A stretch of 64,000 nucleotides of DNA. Source: Brassica napus (lineage: Eukaryota; Streptophyta; Magnoliopsida; Brassicales; Brassicaceae). The notes under the pieces were generated by a model, which was not told the origin of the DNA, did not search any database, and saw only the letters and a program-made list of their open reading frames with translations. The stretch spans positions 12,603,389 through 12,667,388 of the forward strand of contig NC_063436.1 of assembly GCF_020379485.1 (NCBI RefSeq), written 5' to 3'. Both the position numbers and the translations under genes were made by a program. Below, piece by piece: positions 34,512-44,880 of the stretch. Numbering within the stretch: the stretch's first letter is position 1; each line of letters starts with the position of its first letter.

Positions 34512-36289
34512 TCTTTTCTAAAAGAGAAATTACATATGATGCCTATTTTTAAGTTTTTGACCAAAAAAGCTTTCAAGGAGGAAAATGACCAACTAATTTT
34601 AATAAAAATTTTATTAAAAATTAAATAGACACTTATACCCGTAAGATTAACTAATATATATTTAAAGTTTATATTTGAGGGTGGAGTTTAGATTTTTTTA
34701 ACTAAATAAATAAATTTTAAAATATCAATATAACTTTTTAAAATAGTTTCAATAATAATATTCTGATTCGATTTTGAAAAAGAAATATCGATTCAAAAAC
34801 ATATTACTAGAAAAATAATTATTTTTCTTGATTTAAATAATTATATGTATTTAAATATCGAGGGTAAAATGATATTTTACGTGTTTAGTGAAACCTCTTT
34901 TGATTATTTTCCTATTTGTGGGATTTTTTGTTAACAAAAAAAAATTAGAAGACCTTCGGAAAAAACTTCTACGAAAGTCTTATTCCAGAACATATCTGAA
35001 AAATAATTCAAAGATCATTCTTAAATCCGGTAAGGTTCATGTCAGATAACTTTATAGTGAAAGTTACCCACTCATTCTTGATCAAAAATCATGAATTTGA
35101 ATAACTTTAATAAGCTAATAAATTTTGAAATAAAAAAGTTGGGATTTTGTGATGAAATAAGAGAGAGGAAGTGAAAGGAATTGGTTTGTGTGTAAGAAAT
35201 AAGAATAAGAATATGAAGATGTATATGTTAATTTTAGATGCATTTACAACTTGAAATTGGTTGTTCATGGTTGTTGGTGTATTGATGATAATGACAATAT
35301 TGTAAACAAAAGAGAAAAATGAGGATGATTGAGTAAACAAACATTTTCAAAAACGTAACGATATTTTCGTGAATAATCTGAACTTATGAGGTGAATATGA
35401 CAAATGAAAATTTTGAAAAAAAATCATGGATTAGTTTTGCATTTAACTTTTTGTTTTGAGTCATTTTTGTGAAACCTCCTTTAAAAATTGATAGTTTGTA
35501 TAACGTGGTGTTCATGTTTTTTTTTAAATCATGTTTAAAATTGCTAAAAAACATTATTTGACATTTTAATAATTATCAAAATAATATAACTATTTTAACT
35601 AATTTTGTTTTCTAGAAAGTTTTTGTCTTTTTAATGAAGTTTAAAAATACATATAATATATAATTTAAATAATAGATGTAAACCTTTGGTATTTTTTTTA
35701 ACTATGGTTAGTGATTTTTGTTACGAAAGAAACTTTTTTTTTTGATATATGGAACCCATAATATTTTAGCCGAAAGTCATTTGAGATATCTTGTTTTAGG
35801 ATTGATTGTAAATTTGGTCGATATGTTTTTCTTTAGAAAAGATTTAGTCGATATGTAATGTGTACATTAATAAGGTTAAACGTCATATACTTATAACTAT
35901 ATAATAATCGAATTAGAATGATATGTTTATTTAACTCGGTTTGCATTGATTTTATTTTTATTTTTAATAATTTAAAGGTAAAACAGAGTAATACATCTTT
36001 TGTCATGTTTTATATTGGAAATACATTATAAAAAGAGTTTTTAACTATAACAAATAACAAATTTGGAGAATATCAATTGTAGATTGTTGTATTAAGTTTA
36101 TAATAAAATAAGTTTTACAAAATTTGTAAAAAAAAATAATTCACTTTAACAATGTTCTCTTAGTTTCAACAACAACACATTATAAAAAAAAAATTAAATG
36201 CACATATATGTAGTAAAATAAATATGTTATAAAATATAATATTTTATACGAAACAATCCTTCGCTTTCAAAGTGCTGGTCAAAATCTAG
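34512..36289 (+). mobile_element. Possible Helitron, about 1.8 kb (ends inferred)
   Basis: The 3' end is well formed: palindrome CTTTCAAAG (36264-36272), then GGTCAAAATCTAG to 36289 with T following. The 5' candidate A|TCTTTTCTAAAAGAGAAA starts at 34512. The pairing of these ends is an inference; no coding capacity remains. Confidence 0.4.
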
Positions 36290-38758
36290 TTGTATTTTAA
36301 AATATCTACACATATATTTTCTTGATTTTGAAATAGTGTTTAAGTAAAGTTTTAATTTTTATTCTTGATTTGTATATACATTATATATATACTTTGATTT
36401 TGTTAGATACTACATTTTGCTTTTAAAATTATATTTTCTCATTACTTTTTAACAAAACCACACTACTATTTTCTCAAAACCGTATTTCGTTTATATCAAA
36501 ACTGCCGCATTTTAATTTCGCACCACTTATTTTATCAAATTCGTGGTTACCATTCGGATCCTAAATTGAAACGTGATTAATCGGTGAAAATAAAATCACT
36601 GACCATACGAGTCAGGTCGCATTTGACTATTTCCCAAAACTTTGATAAAACAACACAGTAATACCATCAGGTCCAGATAATTTCTCTGGGTATCATCTAG
36701 ATATTCTATAATGATTTTTTGGCACAGAAAGTGGATAGCCGCCACCTACAATAATACTAGTATATATCTATATATATGTCGGCACTATCCTTTATCCTTT
36801 ATATAATTTTTGTTTTTTGCTAAACAATTGTTTTTTCTTTATTGGCTATAAATAGTTGTCGTTATTGAGAAGCAAGTACCGCGTCTGAGCAGATGTGAGT
36901 GAGACAGGTTAAAGCTAAAAGCCTATCTGGTTGTTGAGGATCGATAAGATTCGACCCACGTACGACTTTTCCTTAAATCTCCTTAGTTTATTATATTTTT
37001 TTAAAAGTTTTTATTTTGTTACAAAAATATATGGGTACTCTATTTATAATTTATTTTTGAGATCAGATTCCTTTGCCAGGCTTTTTATATAGCAAAAAAC
37101 ACCAAACATAAGATTGATTTATTACTTTAAATGCATGAAAACGAACCATACCATACGCGTTTATGCGTTAAGCAAACAAAAAAACATATTTGTCTTATTG
37201 GTGAATACAGTCACCTCTTTCTTGCATTCTAGATGTTGCTGTGATCTGGTTCATTGAAGCTTTACAAGTAAAACAAAATAAAAATCTTCTAATATAAAAA
37301 AAAACTGAAACAGGATTTAAAAATAATATAGAAATAATAATATATAAATTCTTCTTTTTTCTTTAGCAACATAATATAGAAATTTTTGTAAAATTTAGAA
37401 ATTCAAAAAAAAACTTTTTCTGTAAAATTATTCACGAAATTTGCAAAATGAAGTTAAAGATAATAACAATAAATATCCGAATATGGTTATCAAACAAGAA
37501 AACCCAAACGTAAGATAGTTTATTGTTCAAGTGATAAAAATAGCCAATCATTTCCTGATTAGTGCATCTAAAAACAAAAACCAGTTTCCTAACATAAAGT
37601 TTTTAAATTATGTTAAATGCACTCCAAAACCATCAACATCATTATTTTTAATGAATCTCTAATGAATAAAAATAAAATAATAGAAAATAAAATTAATTTT
37701 TAGTTTGAAAGACTTTGGAAAATTTAGATAAGATTCTAATTACATTTATCATATTATGAATGGTTAGTGTCAAATTTATTAGATAATCTAGTATACACTT
37801 GTTATTTTGGAAATGGTTGTCGTTTTTAAATATGAAATATGGTTTTACGAAAATTAGATGAAACTGATGAATTGTCCTAATATTTTCTTTGAACAAAATA
37901 AGAAAATTCAATTCCTTTAACTATGTAGTAGAACTTGATCCGTGCACCCGCTTATATCTTCTCTATTAAAAGAAAATACTATTTTTTATCTACTATAAAT
38001 AATTCATAATAGGTTCATTTCATTAATAACATAATATGACATAATAATCAATAATAAATCAATTTTAACTATAAATTTGAATTTTATTTTTAGTTATAAC
38101 AAAATCTGTTGAGAAAAATCTAAGAAAATCATACTAAGCTTTTTAAATATTTTTTATTAAATAATGCTTAGTTAATTTCGTAATTGATGATATAATTTAA
38201 ATTAATATTAATTAAATTTTATTATAAAAAGCTTATATGATATTTTTATAAATTTATAATTATAGTATGTATTATATTAAAATATAAGTATTATATAAAA
38301 AAATATGAAAAATTATATTAAACTGGTAAATTAACTTATTTAATTTTATAGAATTGGCTTTCATATAAATAAATTATCATTCACCATTAAACGGATTAAA
38401 ATAAGTTAACTACGTAATATTTTTATACCAAAATAAAGTTATTAACATATGTTGAAATTTCATTTCTACAGCTATATATTTTTCAAATTATATATTAGTT
38501 GTACCAAACTTGAAAATGTAATAAATATTAATAAAAAGGTAAAAAAAGACATAAATAAATAACTATTTATTAATAAAGTAATACGAAAATCTAAACAATA
38601 AGATTTAATAGTTATGCAATACATAACACTAAAATATAAATTATATATTAAAAAAATTATGATAATATCAAGGTTTATAAAATGAAAAAATACATGCACG
38701 AACATGCGGGTTAAATACATGCATATGTATGGCTGTTTGTTTGATGTATTATACACAC

Positions 38759-38780
38759 ATATATATATATATATATATAT
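38759..38780. repeat. (AT)n microsatellite
   Basis: Eleven AT units following CACAC. Confidence 0.9.
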
Positions 38781-39116
38781 AACATTTATGATAAATTAAC
38801 AGTTTTTTAATTTTCTATCATTTGTGGTTGCTCATATTGCAGTTGGATATAAAACCAATCAAAATGATATTTATATAACATATTCCTCAGATATATATGT
38901 TTAACTATAATAACCATTTTTGATGTATTTAGTTATAAACTAAACACCAATTATTATATTTATGTATATTAATAAATATATATTTTCAAAATAAAATGTA
39001 TTATGTTTTAATAAGATAGATAGATATGTCTCTAAATTTTTCTATGCCAAATACATTCTACTTCTATGTTCAGTTTTGAGGAAAAAGTTAAATTGAAATT
39101 TATTTATTGCATTCTT

Positions 39117-39175
39117 ATAATTCACACACACATATATATATATATATATATAAATATATATATGTGAATTATATT
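39117..39175. repeat. Palindromic CA/TA tract
   Basis: ATAATTCACACAC ... TATATA ... TATATGTGAATTAT: AATTCACA at the left and TGTGAATT at the right enclose alternating TA, so each strand can fold into a long hairpin. Confidence 0.75.
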
Positions 39176-39967
39176 ACTCATCAAATTATTTAACATATTA
39201 TTGAAAATAAATTTATATGTTTTAGCAAAAATATTTATAGTTTATATTTTTTATGTGAATGAAATAATAATATACATGAATATATAACATTTGAAGTTTG
39301 TAATCACATTTTAAATATATTTTTTAATTTATTGTAAAATTTGGTTAGATAATAATCTGATTAGAAGATAATTGTAATTTTGGTTATAAAATAAATAATT
39401 TTGAGTTTTGATAGAGAAGAATCTAAAATAATATTAATTAAAAGTTATTATTTGAGTGGTACAAGTTAATAAATATTAAGGTAAAGTAATGGGGGTATGG
39501 GTACTGACCAAGGTATGAAACTCATTGTTCCTCAATTTTATTTTGATGCTCCAAAAAAGATATTTATTGATTTCTTGGTCCTGTTTTGCTAGCTCCTGCA
39601 AAACAAACAAAAAAAGTTTTGTTCCTGCAAAAGAAAGTTCTTAAATGCAAACCAAACATATATGACAATATGATGAATCTTATATTGCAACTAACAAGTA
39701 TTATAAGTAACACATACTTTATAGAATGAGTAACAAGTAATAAGTAATGAAGCAAATACCAAAAAATGAAAATATTTGTTTTGTTCTTGCAAATAGTAAA
39801 ATTTTTTGACTTGTTATTTACCTTGTCAATGGCAAGTATTCAATTTTTTAATGCGAGTACGGATCAAGTCACGAATAATGATACTTATCCCTAGAAGGAA
39901 CAATACCATTAGGATCTCTATATTTTCAGACATAAGCTTCATTTTGAATATTAGAAATTGTGCCTTT

Positions 39968-42281
39968 AAATAACACACTGACTGTATTTTACAGTGCATC
40001 TCCTCAGTTACATACTCCTTCCTCATTAACGGTTTGCCTAGAGGGAAGGTAGTACCGAGTAGAGGTATCCGTCAAGGAGACCCCCTTTCTCCCTACATTT
40101 TTATCCTATGTAGCGAGGTCCTCTCGGGATTATGTAACAGAGCGCAAGAAGATGGATCTCTCAAGGGATTGCAAGTAGCAAGGGCTAGCCCTCGGATAAA
40201 CCATCTACTGTTTGCGGATGATACGATGTTCTTCCTCGACGCAAACATTGCCAGTTGCACAGCGCTCAAGACCATTTTGGCGGACTATGAAACGGTCTCG
40301 GGTCAATTGATCAATAAGGAGAAATCCTCTATCACATTTGCTAAGAAAACCCCGGCGGAGTTTAAGCTACAGATTAAAGAGGAGCTTGAAATTCAGAAAG
40401 AAGGCGGGACCGGAAAATATCTCGGAATGCCGGAGCACTTTGGCAGAAAGAAAAAGGACCTATTTGCCTCGACCGTTGATCGGGTGAAGCAAAAAGCTCG
40501 TAGCTGGTCAAACAAATTCCTTTCGTCTGCGGGGAAATTGGTTATGATCCAGAGTGTGCTATCAGCTGTGCCTACGTATCCCATGACTTGTTTTGAACTT
40601 CCGGTATCGCTTTGCAAGCGCCTTCAATCAGCAGTCACAAGATATTGGTGGGATAGTAGTGAAGACACTCGAAAGATGGCGTGGATTTCCTGGGATAAAA
40701 TGGCTCAACCAAAAGCTATGGGAGGTTTGGGCTTCCGTGATTTCCAGAGCTACAATTTAGCTCTCCTTGCCAAGATAGGTTGGCGCTTACTGCACAATCC
40801 TAATTGCTTACTTGGACGTGTCCTATTTGGCAAATACTGCCAGGAGAATGATATCCTCATCGCTAAGGAAGCATCAGCTATGTCTCATGGTTGGAGGAGC
40901 ATACTGTTGGGACGAGATCTGCTATTGGAAAACATGGGATGGCTGGTTGGAAATGGAAAATCTATCCAGATTTGGCAAGATCCCTGGTTAAACCCCTGCC
41001 GAAAGGAAAGGCCGATGGGACCTGTGCGACAAGATTGTGTTGATCTTAGGGTCTCTTCACTGATGAAAGAGGAATCCTGCGAATGGGACCTGCAGAAATT
41101 ACGGGTGCTTCTCCCGGATTATGAAGAGGTGATTCAGCGACTAAAACCAAGTCAAGCGGGGGCGCCAGATAAAATGGCTTGGTTAGGAACACGTACGGGA
41201 GAGTACTCAGTTAAGTCCGGGTATTATGCAGCTGTAGACAGGAATCAAAACAGAGACGAGCTAGTTCCTGGTACAAATTTTGACTGGAAAAAGAACGTTT
41301 GGAACCTAGATGTGGCCCCAAAAGTCAAGATGTTTGCTTGGAAGCTACTGAAGAAAGCTTTGCCGGTGGGAGAGCGTTTATTTGAGAGACATGTTCCAGT
41401 GGACCCTCTCTGTAAAAGGTGTGGAGGAATTGAATCTATCACTCATCTATTTTTGCACTGTCCGTTTGCGCAACAGGCTTGGAATATAGCGCCTTTTGTG
41501 ACGACACTGGAGAGTAGCGGAATGGTAGATTTAGCTGAGATCTGGACAGCAGTTAGTACCAGAACTTGCCTTCCCCCGTCGGGAGTAACAAGTGAGACCC
41601 TTGGCCTCTGGATTCTTTGGAACCTGTGGAAAGCGCGAAACAAATTCGTGTTTGAAGGTCATTCGGGTTCGCCGGAGGATACGGTCTCGATAGCAATCGC
41701 TTTGGCGCGTGAATGGGGATCGAGCCAAAAGGAGGCTCCAGCTCCCTCGATTGCTCGAAGCCAGAGGAACCAGAAGAAACAGAGCCCTCCCGGAACGATG
41801 GTCATCAGATCGGACGCTGCCTGGAAGCACGGAGGATCCTCAGCGGGTTTGGGATGGGTCATCCATTTGCCAACAAACATAAAGCTGTTCAAGGCAACCG
41901 AGGACTATGTAAGCTCCCCTCTTATGGCTGAAGCCCTTGCGCTTTTAGCAGCTATTAAAGAAGGAGCCCACGAAGAGCTGAAGTGTGTAGCTTTTGAGTC
42001 GGATTCGACGGAACTGATTAGTGCTGTTAACTCGAACGCCTGTTCGCCAGTGATCTACGGGATTGTCGCAGACATTCTCTCCTTTGCTTCTGTGTTTGAT
42101 TTTGTTTCTTTTTCTTGGATCTCTCGAGAGAGAAATGGTCAAGCGGATAGTTTAGCTAAGGCTGCTTTGTTGGCAGCTGAAACCGATGTGGTTGATGGGG
42201 TTATTCAACTCCCAACTACCAGACTTTAATTTGAATGTTATAAAATATGAGTTCCAAAAAAAAAAAAATAACACACTGACT
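39968..42281. mobile_element. 5'-truncated L1-type LINE with 16-bp target site duplications
   Basis: AAATAACACACTGACT at 39968-39983 is repeated exactly at 42266-42281. Between them lies about 2.28 kb that starts abruptly inside a reverse-transcriptase reading frame and ends in a poly-A run (42256-42268, partly shared with the duplication). This is a textbook target-primed reverse transcription product with 5' truncation. The intact frame and the perfect duplication imply a recent insertion. Confidence 0.93.
40034..42229 (+). CDS. LINE ORF2 C-terminal fragment: RT, zf-RVT, RNase H
   Basis: Open for 731 codons from a TTG at 40034, and the same frame stays open back to the target duplication (CISSVTYSFLINGLPRG), so this is a 5'-cut fragment rather than a gene with its own start. 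RT motifs: RGIRQGDPLSPYIFIL (about 10-25) and the catalytic FADD (60-63); the first catalytic Asp and the endonuclease are missing. A zf-RVT region follows (KVKMFAWKLLKKALPVGERL, CKRCGGIESITHLFLHC, about 445-476). The C-terminal RNase H domain shows IRSDAAWKHGGSSAGLGWVI, EALALLAAIKEG, FESDSTELI and RERNGQADSLAKAA (about 594-720). No frameshift or stop inside. Confidence 0.9.
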   Translation: MPRGKVVPSRGIRQGDPLSPYIFILCSEVLSGLCNRAQEDGSLKGLQVARASPRINHLLFADDTMFFLDANIASCTALKTILADYETVSGQLINKEKSSITFAKKTPAEFKLQIKEELEIQKEGGTGKYLGMPEHFGRKKKDLFASTVDRVKQKARSWSNKFLSSAGKLVMIQSVLSAVPTYPMTCFELPVSLCKRLQSAVTRYWWDSSEDTRKMAWISWDKMAQPKAMGGLGFRDFQSYNLALLAKIGWRLLHNPNCLLGRVLFGKYCQENDILIAKEASAMSHGWRSILLGRDLLLENMGWLVGNGKSIQIWQDPWLNPCRKERPMGPVRQDCVDLRVSSLMKEESCEWDLQKLRVLLPDYEEVIQRLKPSQAGAPDKMAWLGTRTGEYSVKSGYYAAVDRNQNRDELVPGTNFDWKKNVWNLDVAPKVKMFAWKLLKKALPVGERLFERHVPVDPLCKRCGGIESITHLFLHCPFAQQAWNIAPFVTTLESSGMVDLAEIWTAVSTRTCLPPSGVTSETLGLWILWNLWKARNKFVFEGHSGSPEDTVSIAIALAREWGSSQKEAPAPSIARSQRNQKKQSPPGTMVIRSDAAWKHGGSSAGLGWVIHLPTNIKLFKATEDYVSSPLMAEALALLAAIKEGAHEELKCVAFESDSTELISAVNSNACSPVIYGIVADILSFASVFDFVSFSWISRERNGQADSLAKAALLAAETDVVDGVIQLPTTRL

Positions 42282-42985
42282 TCAGCCGGAACAAAAAAAC
42301 TTCACTAACCTTTAATAAAATATTCTGCAAAACTATACCAATGAATTTTGTTTCGTTTTTCTTTGTTTTTTTAATTATTTTGATATTGTTATTTGTTGTT
42401 CTTGTTATTTTGTATGTTTTCATTTTCAACAATGTATTTTAGAATTTGATTGTACAGCGATATCACAAACATATTATTAAATAATATGCCAAATTTTATA
42501 TAAAAATGTGTTGATGGAATCTTTGAAGGCATTGAGATTCTTTTTAGTTGAAATATTTAATTTTATTAAATAAGAAATAATTATATACAAAACGGAAAAA
42601 GTTCTATTTAAAATAGTCAACGTAAAAGAAGATAAGACAACCGTCTGTCTGTATGATGGATATTGATATGGCTATTAAATTAAGTGGACACGTATAAATG
42701 CTTTGTAGATTTTCCTTATTCCGTAGGTACTTGGTCGTTTTAGTTCTCTGCTGTATATTATCAACTCTCTAAATGCACGTGATTGTCTTTAGGGTGCAAA
42801 TTTTGCCTCAAATTTTAAGGGTATAATGGTTTTAGAAAAAAAAAACATCTGACATGAATTAAAGATTAATAAAGCATAAATTAGATATTTTTAAAAATTA
42901 TATCGAACTGGAAACATTGATAATGGAAAAATATAAATTTTATATTTATTTTTCGTATAAATTTTAGATTTATACAAGTAAATAT
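42282..42985. other. AT-rich intergenic
   Basis: No gene or element border recognised. Confidence 0.4.
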
Positions 42986-43180
42986 AGTCAATTCAATTCT
43001 CAACAGCCGCCGTCCAATACACAAGGCTTCCTCAAGTACTATGTGTTTCAGACCGCCATATACATTCTATGGAGAGAGCGAAATTGTCGCCTTCATGGCG
43101 ACTCATCCACTCTCTGGTGTAACTTGATCTGCCTCATTGACAAACAAATGCGCACAAGGCTGCCTCAAGTTTGTTGAGGA
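42986..43180 (+). pseudogene. Second LINE remnant (C-terminal tail of ORF2)
   Basis: The forward frame reads GFLKYYVFQTAIYILWRERN, then CRLHGDSSTLWCNLICLIDK and QMRTRLPQVC before TGA. It matches the end of RNase H-less plant LINE ORF2 proteins (YAFQA.IY.IWRERN.RRHG...IDK.IR.RL). Only the last roughly 60 codons survive. Confidence 0.7.
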
Positions 43181-43479
43181 AAATTTAGTGGTGGCTAAGA
43201 AAAAATGTCAAGTTAAAAGCTCAAGTTGTTGAAAATTTGAAAAAAGAAGAGGAGGAGGATTTAGTAAGGTCTTGGATTCAAAGGAGAATCTTCAAAAGCT
43301 GAAGGTGTCTTTGTGTTAGCAAGAAAAACAAAGACTATAGATGCATCTTCTACAAAGCCAATGGTTAAGGTTTCTGCAGGGAGTACAACTGATGTGAAGA
43401 CTGCAAATGATGTAAAGACTGGACTAATACGAGTACTGCCACAATGAATGCTACAGAGAATTTTCTGACTTGAGTGCAT

Positions 43480-43590
43480 CTCAACGAAATTTTCGTCCTA
43501 TTTGTCATAATTGTGGTGTTATTGAGCATATTAGACTAAACTGTATCAAGCTATTGAGGGAGGACAATCGGATGGAGTAAGTTTACGATA
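43480..43590 (+). pseudogene. CCHC zinc-knuckle fragment, retroelement gag-like
   Basis: In frame, CHNCGVIEHIRLNCIKLLRE gives C-x2-C-x4-H-x4-C, the retroviral-type zinc knuckle of copia-like gag proteins. Surrounding frames are broken by stops. Confidence 0.55.
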
Positions 43591-43943
43591 TGGGTTTCAT
43601 GGTCCTCTTGTGAAGTTCAAGGACATGTTCGTGATTGTTTCTAGTTTGTTCAAGGAGCAAAAATGAAGGGATGAGACTCAGGAATATGTGGTCTAGAAGA
43701 TTTGATTGTTATGGTGATGGTACAATGAGATTTCATCCATGGGTTTGAACCATGATGTGTCTTATATGGTGAGATTGAAGATATGGTTTTCAAGGAAGCA
43801 ATGATAAGCGCACATACATAGTTAAAAAAGGGAAATTGAAGAAATATATATTTCTGGAGTATTTGTATCAATTCACAAAGTGGTACAAGAGGTAGTACAG
43901 ACGCGTGTCATGAAGGTGGGTTGTGTTGAAATTTATGTATTGT

Positions 43944-44880
43944 GATTAGGGCTGTTCAATACGGTAAAACCGAACCGTACCGAACCGAACCGAACCGAAA
44001 TAGACAATATGGTTTGGTTTTGGTATATACCATATAAACCGAATGGATATAATTTTATAAAAACCGTAGGATTTGGATATGGTTTGGTATATAACCGATT
44101 AAACCGAATAAACCGAACAAAACCGATTAAAAGTAGAAACATGTAAATATGTATCTATTTTATAACAATACATGAAAATCTATTTGTTATATAAGTTAAA
44201 TTTGTGTTAATAACTATTACCATAATGTTATAGTAATAAAAAACCTTATATAATTTGTAAAACACTTGAACTATAATTAAATAACAATACATCGCAATTC
44301 ATACATCTTATTTTCTAAGTCTTTTTTTTATCTTTTTGTTTTATTTTAGTATTCACTAAATTAATATGAAGATGATAAATTTGATGGAAAATAATTAATG
44401 GAAAATTTTCACAACTTTTTTCTTATTTATAAACAAACAGAGTTTCGTGTTCAATCGAAAAAGCATGACTTTAATGAACACTAAATATGGAAGAGTGGAA
44501 AAATTTTCTTTCATATTTCTGTTTTGTTTCATATTTTTATTTTTTCAAAATTTCAGGCTCTGATTTTAATTATAGATTTGATGATTTTATTTGATGGTAG
44601 AAGCATTTTTACGTTTTTGTTCATTTATTTGAACATGTAATATATTTTTAATAAATGACTGTGTTGACAATATGACTCTAAAATTCATTTTATATGATCT
44701 CAAACTAAATAATAATGTTTTTTGGTATAAAACCGAATAAACCGAAAACCGACGGTATATAAACCGAACCGAACCGAAGTAAATATGGATTTAGAATGGT
44801 AGTTATATTTTACTAACCGAAATACCGAAAACCGAAAAAAACCGAACCGAAACCGAACCGATATCCGGATTGAGCTTGGA
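43944..44880. repeat. AACCG-rich dispersed repeat, about 0.9 kb
   Basis: GGGCTGTTCAATACGGT starts the block, followed by clusters of ACCGAACCGAACCG and related ATAAACCGAA motifs at 43965-44130 and again at 44730-44865, with AT-rich sequence between. It looks like a non-autonomous element whose two ends carry the AACCG arrays; no target duplication was proved. Confidence 0.5.

Larger units (their letters stand above)
33561..39967. other. AT-rich transposon graveyard between J-domain gene and LINE
   Basis: Six kilobases of AT-rich sequence without a supported gene. Recognisable items are a possible Helitron (34512-36289), further Helitron-like termini near 37929-37975 and 38690-38720, AT microsatellites (38759-38780), a palindromic CA/TA tract (39117-39175) and a GC-richer island preceded by TATAAATA (36847-36965). 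Confidence 0.5.

Noticed and set aside
36930..36965. Possible tRNA gene (GATTCGACCC resembles a B box)
   Set aside because: No A box at the right spacing and no cloverleaf can be drawn.
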